Positions 17,012-25,889 of a stretch of 64,000 nucleotides of DNA are shown here, piece after piece. Origin of the DNA: Planctomycetia bacterium. GTDB lineage: Bacteria; Planctomycetota; Planctomycetia; Gemmatales; HRBIN36. Made by a program: the position numbers and the translations under genes. Where the stretch lies: assembly GCA_016795155.1 (NCBI GenBank), contig JAEUIE010000022.1, positions 1 to 64,000 of the forward strand, written 5' to 3'. The first letter of the stretch is position 1; the number at the start of each line of letters is the position of its first letter. The notes below the pieces were generated by a model. That model ran no database searches and was not told the origin of the DNA. It was given only the letters and a program-made list of their open reading frames with translations.

Positions 17012-19255
17012 ATGGTGCATTTCATGAAGTTTTCTCTGCTGACTGGTGCACCGCATCATCTTATCATCCGTGTAATTCTGCTGTCGTGGGTGATGTTCGC
17101 GTGCCTGGCCTCTGTACCTTCACCCCTTGCTGCCCAGCCTGTAGACGGTGAATGGTTTGTCGTTCCTGGCGAAATTACCACCGAAGTCTATCGCACTATC
17201 CGCAATGATACCGAGCGGGCCATCAAGCGTGGCGTGCAGAAAATCGTCTATGAATTTCAATCCCGTGAGTTGAGCGAGTTCGGCCCCTGTCTCGATCTTT
17301 CCACATTTCTGCTCGAAGGCATTCAAGGCCGCATTCAAACATTTGCGGTCATCGATGGCCCCATTAACGGACACGCCTGCCTGGCGGTGCTGGCTTGCCG
17401 ATCTATCTATGCCACACCACGCGCCAGCCTGGGGTTCGATCAGCGTGCACTCGAAAAAAGCGGCCAGGTTGATGTGACCAAAGTTGCTGCCTACATGAAA
17501 GTAGGCGAAAACCGTGGCAGGCCAGTGGCGTTGCTCTTGAAGATGCTCAAGCCCGAACTGATCGTCTACCGCTTTGATCGCGATGGTCTGCAGTTCCGCC
17601 TGAACAAACAGCAGTGCGATGAATTCAACCTGCCGGTTTCCGACAAGCACCTGCTGGGCAAAGACGATGCTCGCGTGCAGCCTCAGGAATATCTGCGAGC
17701 AGGCACACCAGGAATTTACCAGGCCGATGAAGCGGAAAAGCTGAGCCTGATCAACCGCGTGTATCAGACGAAGGCAGAAATTGCCACCCGTATAGGAGTG
17801 CCCATGGGGCGTAGTCCGCTACCGGAGCATCCCAAAGCGGCTGTCATTGAAATCACCGGTGATGTGGGCAATGGTACTTATGAAATGGCTCAGGATAAAA
17901 TCCGACGGGCTATTCGTGAGAACGTTGATTGCATCATTTTTCACCTGATCAATATGAACGGCGGACCCGAAACGGTTGCCTCTGCAACCCAGATGGCAAA
18001 CGAACTGCTCGACAAAACACGAGGCGAACGCCGTATCAAAACCGTTGCCTATATCCCTGAAAGCTGTCTGGGTACTGCCAACTTCATTGCCCTGGCTTGT
18101 GATGAAATTGTTATGGGTCCGCAAGCAAAAATAGGCGATATGAACAATCTCGTTTACGAAAAACCCAACCAGCCATTCGAGCGCAATCTCATCAACGAAC
18201 GTCAACAGAGCCTGATCAATATCTGCAGCAAGTCGGGAGTTCCTGAAGTCATTGTGAAAGGTATGTTTCAGCCTGATCTGGAAATCGTTCAGGTGCAGGA
18301 AGTACCCGATCCGAACAAGCCGGAACAGAATCTTGCCATCCAGCTCAAGGACAAAGTGGAACTCCGGCCAGGCTGGAATGAACTGGGTGTAGTGAAGAGA
18401 AAAGGCCAGTTGATGGTGCTCGATGCCAAGCAGGCTGTGGCTATCGGCCTGGCTCGCACTTATCTGCAGACCAAGGATGCCGCCGGCGCTGCTCCTTCCA
18501 TTAATGAAGTGTTTACGCTGTATGGCATCTCTGCAGGCGATGTCGTGGTTATGCGTGCGAGCTGGCTCGATAATCTTGTTTTGTTCCTTCAGCATCCCGC
18601 GACCACCACCCTGCTGGCCATTCTCGCTTTCCTGGGGCTGATTCTCGAAATCAAAGCGCCGGGTACCACGGTGCCCATCATTGTTTCCGCCTGCTGCTTC
18701 CTGCTGCTGTTTTGGGCGCATTCGTGGCTGTCCGGTCAGGTGAATGCTCTGGCTATCCTGCTCTTTCTACTCGGAGTGGTATTGCTGGGAGTGGAAGTCT
18801 TCGTACTTCCCGGTTTCGGTGTCACTGGTGTCAGTGGCATCATTCTCATCCTGCTGGCCCTGTCTCTGGTCGTCGTCAAGCAATGGCCTCAGACTCCCGA
18901 AGAATACAAGACATTGGGGCAGAACTTCAGCATCTTCAGCGGTGGATTGATTCTGTCCATCATTGGGGCGTTTGCCATCGCCCGTTTCCTTCCCAGCGTG
19001 CCGATGTTCAACTGGCTGATTCTGCCAGCGCCTGATGAAGACAACAGCGAAGCGGCGGGTACCATTCCACCCGCGTCATCGCCCAATCTGCTGGGTGCCG
19101 TTGGGACTGCTGTCACCGAATTGCGCCCGGCTGGCCGCGCCTGCTTTGGCGATGAATATATTGATGTCACCACCGAAAGTGGTTTTGTCGAAGCCGGCAA
19201 GCGTGTGCAGATTATTGAAATTGATGGATTACGCGTGGTAGTCAAACCTGTTTAA
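17012..19255 (+). CDS. NfeD-like protein with two ClpP-fold domains, 747 aa
   Basis: A long-form NfeD protein: signal peptide, two ClpP/crotonase-fold domains (about 45-235 and 270-490), four to five membrane helices (about 520-655) and a C-terminal OB fold (about 685-747, ending VQIIEIDGLRVVVKPV). In active NfeD proteases the catalytic Ser sits in an A-S-A-G-like motif before the helix. The corresponding segments here read INGHACLAVLAC and LGTANFIALACDE, with no Ser at that position, so both domains look catalytically inactive. It is followed 9 bp later by a short NfeD and then a FloA flotillin, the classical partnership. The initiator could also be the ATG at 17024. Confidence 0.83.
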   Translation: MVHFMKFSLLTGAPHHLIIRVILLSWVMFACLASVPSPLAAQPVDGEWFVVPGEITTEVYRTIRNDTERAIKRGVQKIVYEFQSRELSEFGPCLDLSTFLLEGIQGRIQTFAVIDGPINGHACLAVLACRSIYATPRASLGFDQRALEKSGQVDVTKVAAYMKVGENRGRPVALLLKMLKPELIVYRFDRDGLQFRLNKQQCDEFNLPVSDKHLLGKDDARVQPQEYLRAGTPGIYQADEAEKLSLINRVYQTKAEIATRIGVPMGRSPLPEHPKAAVIEITGDVGNGTYEMAQDKIRRAIRENVDCIIFHLINMNGGPETVASATQMANELLDKTRGERRIKTVAYIPESCLGTANFIALACDEIVMGPQAKIGDMNNLVYEKPNQPFERNLINERQQSLINICSKSGVPEVIVKGMFQPDLEIVQVQEVPDPNKPEQNLAIQLKDKVELRPGWNELGVVKRKGQLMVLDAKQAVAIGLARTYLQTKDAAGAAPSINEVFTLYGISAGDVVVMRASWLDNLVLFLQHPATTTLLAILAFLGLILEIKAPGTTVPIIVSACCFLLLFWAHSWLSGQVNALAILLFLLGVVLLGVEVFVLPGFGVTGVSGIILILLALSLVVVKQWPQTPEEYKTLGQNFSIFSGGLILSIIGAFAIARFLPSVPMFNWLILPAPDEDNSEAAGTIPPASSPNLLGAVGTAVTELRPAGRACFGDEYIDVTTESGFVEAGKRVQIIEIDGLRVVVKPV

Positions 19256-19264
19256 GGACTCACT

Positions 19265-19801
19265 ATGACCTGGGCGATTATTGCCATCCTGGCGGGTATC
19301 TTGTTTCTGGTGCTGGAAGTCTTTCTGCCCTCAGCCGGGCTCTTACTCATTCTCTCGCTGTTCTCCTTTGGAGCTGGCGTCGTGCTCATTTTCTTCACTC
19401 CCGAAAGCGAAGGTGGCGGACAGCGTGCCGGCATCATGACCATCGTCGGGTTGCTGGTGCTGTTGCCTGTTGTCGGTGGAGGTTTGTTCTACTGGTGGCC
19501 TCACACACCGATGGGCAGAGCTGTATTTTTGAAACAGCCTACCGAAGAAGAATCTGCCGTGGTCACCGAAGCTCAGCAGGCTTTTGAAAAACTCTATGAT
19601 CAGGTTGGCAAAACGGTCACGCTGCATCAACCATCCGGTGCCACCGAAATCCAGGGCAAACGTTACGATAGCACCACACAGGGCATCTTTGTCGAAGCCG
19701 GCCAACTCGTCCGTGTCATCGGCGTATCAGGCAGCCAACTGATCGTACGACCACTCGGCAGACAGGAACTGACAGATCTGCCAACTGATCTGACCAGTTG
19801 A
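19265..19801 (+). CDS. Short NfeD-family membrane protein, 178 aa
   Basis: Two or three hydrophobic helices (residues about 3-45 and 56-78) are followed by a C-terminal OB-fold domain (GKTVTLHQPSG, VEAGQLVRVIGVSGSQLIV). This is the short NfeD1b type, which lacks the protease domain and works with flotillin-like proteins. AAGGA lies 6 nt before the ATG, and the gene starts 9 bp after the long NfeD gene, so the two are cotranscribed. The role in membrane-domain organisation is family knowledge. Confidence 0.87.
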   Translation: MTWAIIAILAGILFLVLEVFLPSAGLLLILSLFSFGAGVVLIFFTPESEGGGQRAGIMTIVGLLVLLPVVGGGLFYWWPHTPMGRAVFLKQPTEEESAVVTEAQQAFEKLYDQVGKTVTLHQPSGATEIQGKRYDSTTQGIFVEAGQLVRVIGVSGSQLIVRPLGRQELTDLPTDLTS

Positions 19802-19945
19802 TAAATCTTTCCTGTGTTATCGACACCATCGATACTAAACTCTCATCGGTTTCGTTTCAGACCAGATAAACTGCTTGACTCTGTCCCCGTACTGGTGACA
19901 ATCGTAAGACAACTGTGAATCAGCAGAAAGAGGAAAGGTTTCCCC

Positions 19946-21016
19946 ATGCTCGATATGTTCAGCACGATGAATCTGTTTGCCCAGGCACCTGCCAACATGA
20001 AGACCAGCGACATCGTCTGGTATGTTGGCCTGGCCATTGTTGCCATCATAGCTCTGGTGCTGATCCTGCTCTTCTTCAAGTTCTTCAACTTGTGGATTCA
20101 GGCCTGGCTGACCGGCGCCAACATCAGCATACCCACCCTGGTGGGCATGATGCTGAGAAAAGTCAACTATGCCATGATTGTCCAGCAGAAGATCGCTCTT
20201 ACTCAGGCTGGTGTGCGAGTTGAAAATCGTGACCTCGAAGCACACTACCTCGCACGAGGAAATGTGCCCAAGACTGCCGCTGCGGTTATTGCTGCTTACA
20301 AAGCCGGCATTGAACTCCCTTGGAAAACCGCTGCTGCCATCGATCTCGCCGGTCGTGATGTTTACGATGCAGTGCGAACCAGTGTGAATCCCAAAGTGAT
20401 TGATTGCCCTGATCCTACCAAGGGCGCCCGGACACTGGATGCCGTCGCCAAGAATGGTATTCAACTCAAGGTCAAAGCCCGCGTGACAGTGCAGACTAAA
20501 CTCGAACGCCTCGTCGGTGGTGCCACTGAGGACACGATCATCGCCCGCGTGGGGCAGGGTATCGTTTCCGCAATCGGCTCGGCAGATGATCATAAGGCAG
20601 TGCTGGCTAATCCAAGCATTATCTCCCGCGAAGTGCTTGATAAAGGTCTCGATGCCGCCACCGCGTTCCACATCGTTTCCATCGATATTGGCGACGTGGA
20701 AGTAGGCGAGAATGTGGGTGCCAATCTGCAGGCTGCCCAGGCTCAGGCCGATTTGAAAGTCGCCCAGGCCAAAGCTGAAGAGCGACGTGCCGCTGCGGTG
20801 GCCCGCGAACAGGAAATGCGTGCACTCGTTGAAGAAAACCGGGCCAAGGTCGTGGAAGCTGAATCTCAGGTGCCACAAGCCCTTTCCTCAGCCATCCGCG
20901 AAGGCAAAATGGGTGCGATGGATTACTACAACATGCGCAACTTGATCTCCGACACCGAAATGCGCAGTTCAATTGCCGGTACCGGTGCTAATCAAACCCG
21001 TGCCAGCATTACCTGA
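19946..21016 (+). CDS. floA: Flotillin-like protein FloA, 356 aa
   Basis: A bacterial flotillin (FloA/YqfA family). An N-terminal membrane hairpin or helix ([20 protein letters not shown]) is followed by the PHB domain, with family signatures such as [18 protein letters not shown] and [20 protein letters not shown]. An Ala/Glu-rich coiled coil (about 255-310: [19 protein letters not shown]) and the terminal [16 protein letters not shown] motif follow. FloA scaffolds membrane microdomains. The length is normal for the family, and AAAGAGGAAAGG precedes the ATG. Its position downstream of two NfeD genes matches the conserved NfeD-flotillin linkage. Confidence 0.94.
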   Translation: MLDMFSTMNLFAQAPANMKTSDIVWYVGLAIVAIIALVLILLFFKFFNLWIQAWLTGANISIPTLVGMMLRKVNYAMIVQQKIALTQAGVRVENRDLEAHYLARGNVPKTAAAVIAAYKAGIELPWKTAAAIDLAGRDVYDAVRTSVNPKVIDCPDPTKGARTLDAVAKNGIQLKVKARVTVQTKLERLVGGATEDTIIARVGQGIVSAIGSADDHKAVLANPSIISREVLDKGLDAATAFHIVSIDIGDVEVGENVGANLQAAQAQADLKVAQAKAEERRAAAVAREQEMRALVEENRAKVVEAESQVPQALSSAIREGKMGAMDYYNMRNLISDTEMRSSIAGTGANQTRASIT

Positions 21017-21028
21017 AATAAACCGTAG

Positions 21029-21058
21029 CAGGGTCGCCTGGTACTCCACTCGACCCTG
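21029..21058 (+). repeat. TACTC-loop hairpin, copy a
   Basis: CAGGGTCG and CGACCCTG flank a 14-nt interior containing TGG-TACT-CCA. It lies between floA and the next gene and leaves that gene's ribosome site (GGAG) free. The family has three further copies (21559, 21621, 30146). Confidence 0.65.
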
Positions 21059-21070
21059 CGGAGACCAAAT

Positions 21071-21526
21071 ATGGCCAAGGCGCGACCCTCTTCATCTGAA
21101 ATAGATCGTTTCCTGGAAGAAGTAAACCGGCGCAAACAGCAGGCCCGGCAAGCTGCGCCGCAGCCACCCGTTCAACAGGCACCACCTAAACCCAAGGCCA
21201 AGTCCGCAACGCCGCGCATTCAGAAAGTACAACAACATCAGATCGAACAGCACCAGGTGCAGCAGCGGCAGGTCGTTATCCGGGAGCCTGTCGAGAATGC
21301 CCTGGTGTTGAATGAAATGCCTGATCCGATCAAGGAAACGGTTACCAAGCCGAAGAAATCGGCATACCAGTTGGATGCGCCTGTCGTCTCGTTGCCTCGT
21401 GGAACCGAATCTGCCCCGATTCATCATGCCAAGGCGTTGATGAAATCACGCGATGGCATGCGGGCAGTGTTCGTGATGAACGAACTGCTCAGCCCGCCCC
21501 GTTGCAAGAGACCATTCGGGCGATGA
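21071..21526 (+). CDS. Gln/Pro-rich hypothetical protein downstream of floA, 151 aa
   Basis: A soluble, low-complexity protein: a basic helical start (SSEIDRFLEEVNRRKQQAR), a Pro/Ala/Gln-rich stretch (about 33-55) and a Gln/His/Val repeat (about 61-80, QQHQIEQHQVQQRQVV). The C-terminal 50 residues look more ordered (APIHHAKALMKSRDGMRAVFVMNELL). GGAG lies 7 nt before the ATG. It lies 54 bp after floA and is likely cotranscribed, so it may be an adaptor of the FloA/NfeD system. I recognise no family, and the order-disorder description comes from composition only. Confidence 0.75.
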   Translation: MAKARPSSSEIDRFLEEVNRRKQQARQAAPQPPVQQAPPKPKAKSATPRIQKVQQHQIEQHQVQQRQVVIREPVENALVLNEMPDPIKETVTKPKKSAYQLDAPVVSLPRGTESAPIHHAKALMKSRDGMRAVFVMNELLSPPRCKRPFGR

Positions 21527-21558
21527 TCTGAGAGTTATTGCAGTAAGGTGTGACAGGG

Positions 21559-21652
21559 CAGGGTCGTAACGTTACTCCGTTTCGACCCTGATTCACTGCG
21601 ATGATGTTGACACAGTCAAACAGGGTCGAGATGGAGTACCATCACGACCCTG
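21559..21652. repeat. Inverted pair of TACTC-loop hairpins, copies b and c
   Basis: Copy b (21559-21590) and copy c (21621-21652) are each 32 nt with CAGGGTCG/CGACCCTG outer arms. Copy c is inverted relative to b, and a 30-bp spacer separates them. Inside the arms the stems differ but stay paired (AACG/CGTT in b, GATG/CATC in c read inverted) around the same TACTC. The pair lies between the convergent ends of the FloA operon and lpxA and could also act as a two-way terminator. Confidence 0.7.
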
Positions 21653-21676
21653 CCAATACTAACTCAGCTAATATCG

Positions 21677-22501
21677 TTAAGCAGCCATATCCAGGGCGTG
21701 GGCCGTACCTTCCACACAGCCGTTGATGCCGCGCTTCGATTCACGCACAAACTGGACAAACTCCTGCACTACGTCAATATGCCCCAGTTCTGCCTCAATA
21801 ACCGATATGGCAGTAGGCACCGAAAGATGCTGCAGATACATGATGTGATAGACCCGGCGGATGGCATTGATCTGCACCGTGGTCAGTCCGGCACGTCGCA
21901 TGCCGATGATATTCACACCCACCACATGGTTGATGTTCTGCTGAATGATAAAGGGCGGAACATCCTTGGTGGTTCCCGAAGTTCCCGAGAGGAACGACAG
22001 TCGGCCCAGCTTGCAGAACTGGTGCACTGCTGCATTGCCAGAAATGAAGACATTGTCAGCGAGTTCCCCGTGCCCACCAATGAGGGCATTATTGGCGAGG
22101 ATGCACTTATTGCCGATCTTGCAGTCATGGGCAATATGAGCGCCGGCCATCAGGTAATTGCCGCTGCCAACTTTCGTCGTCCATGAACCAGTGGTACCAC
22201 GATGAATGGTGACATTCTCGCGGAAGATATTGTTATCGCCGATTTCCACACTGGTCGGCTCGTTTTTGTACATGAAGTGCTGAGGCTTCTCGCCGATGAT
22301 GGCGTTACTGAAGACCTCGTTGCCTTCGCCCAGGGTGAGCGGCCCAATCAGATGCGAACGTGCATGCAGTATGCACCCCGCTCCAATGCGGACTCGGCCT
22401 TCAACTATACAGAAAGGCCCAATCACCACATCATCTGCAATGATAGCTTCCGACGAGACAATTGCAGTAGAATGGATATGAGCGGAACGGGTACCTGACA
22501 T
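21677..22501 (-). CDS. lpxA: Acyl-ACP--UDP-N-acetylglucosamine O-acyltransferase
   Basis: The first enzyme of lipid A synthesis, moving an acyl chain from acyl-ACP to the 3-OH of UDP-GlcNAc in the cytoplasm. The product has 274 aa, close to the usual length, with left-handed beta-helix hexapeptide repeats across residues about 8-190. The catalytic His is in MAGAHIAHDCKIGN, the conserved IHRGT and HQFCKLGR segments are present, and a helical C-terminal domain follows. The ATG is preceded by GGGAGGG at 9 nt. No other lpx gene is adjacent, but together with the LptD-like protein it indicates an LPS outer membrane. Confidence 0.94.
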   Translation of the reverse strand: MSGTRSAHIHSTAIVSSEAIIADDVVIGPFCIVEGRVRIGAGCILHARSHLIGPLTLGEGNEVFSNAIIGEKPQHFMYKNEPTSVEIGDNNIFRENVTIHRGTTGSWTTKVGSGNYLMAGAHIAHDCKIGNKCILANNALIGGHGELADNVFISGNAAVHQFCKLGRLSFLSGTSGTTKDVPPFIIQQNINHVVGVNIIGMRRAGLTTVQINAIRRVYHIMYLQHLSVPTAISVIEAELGHIDVVQEFVQFVRESKRGINGCVEGTAHALDMAA

Positions 22502-22677
22502 AAATCGAGCCCTCCCTGGCTGGATTATGCATCGATGAGATTAGACGATATAGCTCAGGTAGTCTTGGAAAGCTAGGCCAATTGTCCCAAAATTAACCGT
22601 GGATACTGCTCCAGTGTGGTTCTGTGCTTTTGCCAAACCCGTTGCGATCCATTACTTTACGGAAAAATGAAGATCGC

Positions 22678-25600
22678 ATGCCAGCAACTTTACCTTACTC
22701 CGGTTTGACGTCTGATCAGGTTTCTGCCAGCCGTTCACAACATGGCGACAATGTGCTCACGCCTGCCAAGCGTGAACCGTGGTGGAAACTCTACCTCGAA
22801 AAATTCAATGATCCCGTCATTCGCATCCTCATTATTGCCGCCGTTATTGCCATTACTGCAGGCATTTATCATGGCGATTACATCGAAGGCGTGGGGATAC
22901 TGCTAGCCATTGTCCTCTCGACCTTCCTGGCTTTCTGGAATGAGTTTCGTGCCAGCAAAGAGTTCGATCTGCTCAACCGTCTCGATGATGATGTGCCAGT
23001 GCAGGTCATTCGAGATTTCGAGGTGGCACGAATTCCCAAACGCGATGTCGTAGTACGAGATATTCTGCTGGTTGAGATCGGTGAGGAAGTTCCTGCCGAT
23101 GGCAATCTGCTAGAGACTGTTAATCTGCAGATTGATGAATCTCGGCTGACAGGCGAATCGGTGCCAGTTACGAAATCTGCCAACCCTGCACCTGCCACAC
23201 AGGAACGGGAGGAAGCTGCCTACGCCCGCAACCGGTTGCTGCGAGGTACCTTTGTTGCTGATGGCCGCGGCATCCTCGAAGTCACTGCAGTGGGCGATCA
23301 TACCGACATTGGCAAAACAGCCCGGGCTGCCAGCGAGGAAGTCAAGGAAGTAACGCCACTGAACAAGCAACTGGCGCGCCTCAGCAAGCTCATCGGTGTG
23401 CTCGGTATGTGCTTTGCCATCATTACTTTCTTCGGCTTACTGCTCCAGGCCTGGCTCAGCCGACGCATCATTCTCAGTGATGAGCAATGGGTCTTCACCT
23501 GGCTGACCATCTCCAGCGTATTCCTCGCCATGATCCGCGTCTGGCTGCCCATGGTTTACGACGGATTGGAAATGCTCCGCATCAAGGTCAGCAAACCCGA
23601 TTGGCTCGAATCCGAATCGATCATGAACTGGATCGGTGCCTTACTGGCTGGCGGTCTGCTTTTTGTCATAGGGGTCTTTCTCCTCGCATCACTCGGCTGG
23701 ATTACTTATCAGCCCAGCACCTGGCTCACCGGCAACGTCGGTGAAATGCTTCTCCGCTACTTCATGGTCTCGGTCACTATCATCGTGGTGGCTGTGCCCG
23801 AAGGCCTGGCTATGAGTGTGACACTCGCTCTCGCCTATTCGATGCGACGCATGGCGGCCAGCAACAACCTCGTTCGCCGGATGCATGCCTGCGAAACCAT
23901 TGGCGCTGCCACCGTGATCTGCACTGATAAAACCGGCACGCTCACCATGAACCAGATGCGCGTTCATGCCGTACATGTTCCAGTTCTATGGGGACAGGAA
24001 CCAGGGCCAAAAGGCACTGATAAAGCGGATTGGCTACAGCACCAGACCGCCGGGCTGCTTATCGAAGGGCTGTGCGTTAACAGCACGGCGCATTTGAGCG
24101 AGCAGGCTGGGCAAACCAATCCTGTAGGGAATCCCACCGAAGCTGCAACGCTTCTTTGGCTGCATGACCAGGCAATCGACTACCGCACCTGGCGGCTGCG
24201 GTTTCGTGTTGTCAGGCAATGGACATTCTCCACCGAACGCAAATGCATGGGCACCTTTGGCAAAGCGCCAAAAATGGATTCGGGCATTCTGCATCTCAAA
24301 GGCGCTCCCGAAATTGTTCTGGAGAAATGCCAATTTGTTCTGCAGGATGGTGCCAAACAGCCGCTTCAACCGCACGACAAGTTGGCCATTGATAAGCAAC
24401 TGAAAGAGTATCAGTTGCGTGGCATGCGGACGCTCGGCATTGCCTATCACGATGCTGTAACCACCACCATCAACGATGATACCAGGCTGGAAGACATCAC
24501 ACGCGACATGGTTTGGCTCGGCTTTTTCGCGATTCACGATCCCATTCGACCAGAAGTGCCACAGGCCATGCTCGATTGCCAGCAGGCGGGTGTCAAAGTC
24601 AAAATGGTAACCGGCGACAATCCTGCCACTGCCAGGGAAATCGCCAGGCAGATTGGCTTGTGGAACGATCAGGATGACAAGGTAAAAGGCCGCATCATCA
24701 CCGGCCCCGAATTCGCTGCCCTGAGCGATCAACAGGCCTTGGAGGAAGTCGATCTGCTCAAAGTGATGGCACGAGCCAGGCCGATGGACAAACTCCGTCT
24801 TGTGAAACTGCTCAAGCAGAAGGGCGAAGTGGTTGCAGTCACGGGCGATGGCACCAACGATGCCCCGGCCATGAACTATGCCGATGTGGGCCTGGCCATG
24901 GGCAAGACAGGAACCGCGGTCGCCAAGGAAGCCAGCGATATCATCCTGCTCGATGATTCATTCAAGAGCATCGTCAACGCCATCTGCTGGGGCCGGTCTC
25001 TGTATCAGAACATCCAAAGGTTTCTGCTGTTTCAGTTAACCATCAATCTTTCAGCGCTCACCCTGGCACTGCTGGCTGCGTTTGTTACCGGGGGCAGCAC
25101 ACCACTGACCGTCATGCAGTTGCTCTGGGTGAACCTGATTATGGATACTTTTGCAGCATTAGCGCTGGCTAGTGAACCACCCGACCCGACCGTGATGCAG
25201 AAGCCGCCACGCCATCCCGATGATTTCATCATCACGCCTGCTATGACCCGCCGTATCCTGGCGATGGGAGCTTTCTTCGTCGTACTGCTTACCGGCCTGC
25301 TGTTCTGGTTCCAGTCGCAAGGCAGCTTTGATTACGAAGCGGCGCAACACATACTACGTGATGTACATTCGAGTGAAATTGAAAAGGAAGCAGCACATGC
25401 TACCCAGCAACGGCTTTCCATCTTCTTCACGTTCTATGTGATGCTCCAGTTCTGGAACCTGTTCAATGCCCGGCGGTTTGGGCAATCCCGCTCAGTGTTT
25501 GATCATCCCTTTGAAAATGGCTACTTCTGGGGCATTGCCCTGGCCATTCTCATCGGACAGTTCATCATCACTCAGTTCGGCGGCGCAGTGTTTTCGACCT

Positions 25601-25707
25601 ACCCACTGACCGCAACGCAATGGCTTTGGATCATTGTCATCAGTTCTGGCGTATTAATCATCGGTGAAGCAAATCGATGGTATAAACGTACCTACTTGGA
25701 GAAGTGA
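22678..25707 (+). CDS. Calcium-translocating P-type ATPase (PMCA-like)
   Basis: A P2-type cation pump of about 1009 aa. It has an N-terminal cation-ATPase domain (LTSDQVSASRSQHGDNVLTP), the TGES-type actuator motif (LTGESVPVTK), the ion-site sequence VPEGLAMSVTLALAYSM, the phosphorylated aspartate in CTDKTGTLTMNQ, KGAPE in the nucleotide domain, the hinge TGDGTNDAPA, and C-terminal helices with NLIMDTFAALALASEPP. VPEGL is the calcium-pump form rather than that of heavy-metal pumps. Between the actuator domain and the VPEGL helix lies an additional stretch of about 100 residues with extra hydrophobic segments. The ATG at 22678 is preferred to a GTG at 22624 because the family homology begins there. 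Confidence 0.92.
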   Translation: MPATLPYSGLTSDQVSASRSQHGDNVLTPAKREPWWKLYLEKFNDPVIRILIIAAVIAITAGIYHGDYIEGVGILLAIVLSTFLAFWNEFRASKEFDLLNRLDDDVPVQVIRDFEVARIPKRDVVVRDILLVEIGEEVPADGNLLETVNLQIDESRLTGESVPVTKSANPAPATQEREEAAYARNRLLRGTFVADGRGILEVTAVGDHTDIGKTARAASEEVKEVTPLNKQLARLSKLIGVLGMCFAIITFFGLLLQAWLSRRIILSDEQWVFTWLTISSVFLAMIRVWLPMVYDGLEMLRIKVSKPDWLESESIMNWIGALLAGGLLFVIGVFLLASLGWITYQPSTWLTGNVGEMLLRYFMVSVTIIVVAVPEGLAMSVTLALAYSMRRMAASNNLVRRMHACETIGAATVICTDKTGTLTMNQMRVHAVHVPVLWGQEPGPKGTDKADWLQHQTAGLLIEGLCVNSTAHLSEQAGQTNPVGNPTEAATLLWLHDQAIDYRTWRLRFRVVRQWTFSTERKCMGTFGKAPKMDSGILHLKGAPEIVLEKCQFVLQDGAKQPLQPHDKLAIDKQLKEYQLRGMRTLGIAYHDAVTTTINDDTRLEDITRDMVWLGFFAIHDPIRPEVPQAMLDCQQAGVKVKMVTGDNPATAREIARQIGLWNDQDDKVKGRIITGPEFAALSDQQALEEVDLLKVMARARPMDKLRLVKLLKQKGEVVAVTGDGTNDAPAMNYADVGLAMGKTGTAVAKEASDIILLDDSFKSIVNAICWGRSLYQNIQRFLLFQLTINLSALTLALLAAFVTGGSTPLTVMQLLWVNLIMDTFAALALASEPPDPTVMQKPPRHPDDFIITPAMTRRILAMGAFFVVLLTGLLFWFQSQGSFDYEAAQHILRDVHSSEIEKEAAHATQQRLSIFFTFYVMLQFWNLFNARRFGQSRSVFDHPFENGYFWGIALAILIGQFIITQFGGAVFSTYPLTATQWLWIIVISSGVLIIGEANRWYKRTYLEK

Positions 25708-25766
25708 TTGGTGGGTCAGAATTCCAATTCTGACAGTGTCGAGCGAAATAAACGTATTATCATCGA

Positions 25767-25874
25767 GGACAGGTTCGGAGACCTGTCCCACATAATCGTT
25801 GGTCACGATTGTATCGTGATAGCGTCGAGCAATGACTTACTCCATCATCGCCGACGACACGTTGAAAACGTGTC
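25767..25874. repeat. Cluster of three short palindromes
   Basis: GGACAGGT/ACCTGTCC (25767-25788, 6-nt loop), TCACGAT/ATCGTGA (25803-25819) and GACACGTT/AACGTGTC (25856-25874, 3-nt loop) lie in a row between the calcium-pump gene and the convergent lipoprotein gene. The last one recurs inverted at 28690-28708. They may terminate both genes, but T tracts are absent. Confidence 0.6.
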
Positions 25875-25889
25875 CCAAAGATCACACCC

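Noticed and set aside
17819-18721. Long minus-strand frame of 300 codons opposite the NfeD gene
   Set aside because: It is antisense to a well-supported coding region and its composition (many His, Asn, Phe) is that of a complementary-strand shadow.
21559-21652. Two-unit CRISPR-like array
   Set aside because: The units are internally palindromic, inverted rather than direct, and only two occur; no cas gene is present.
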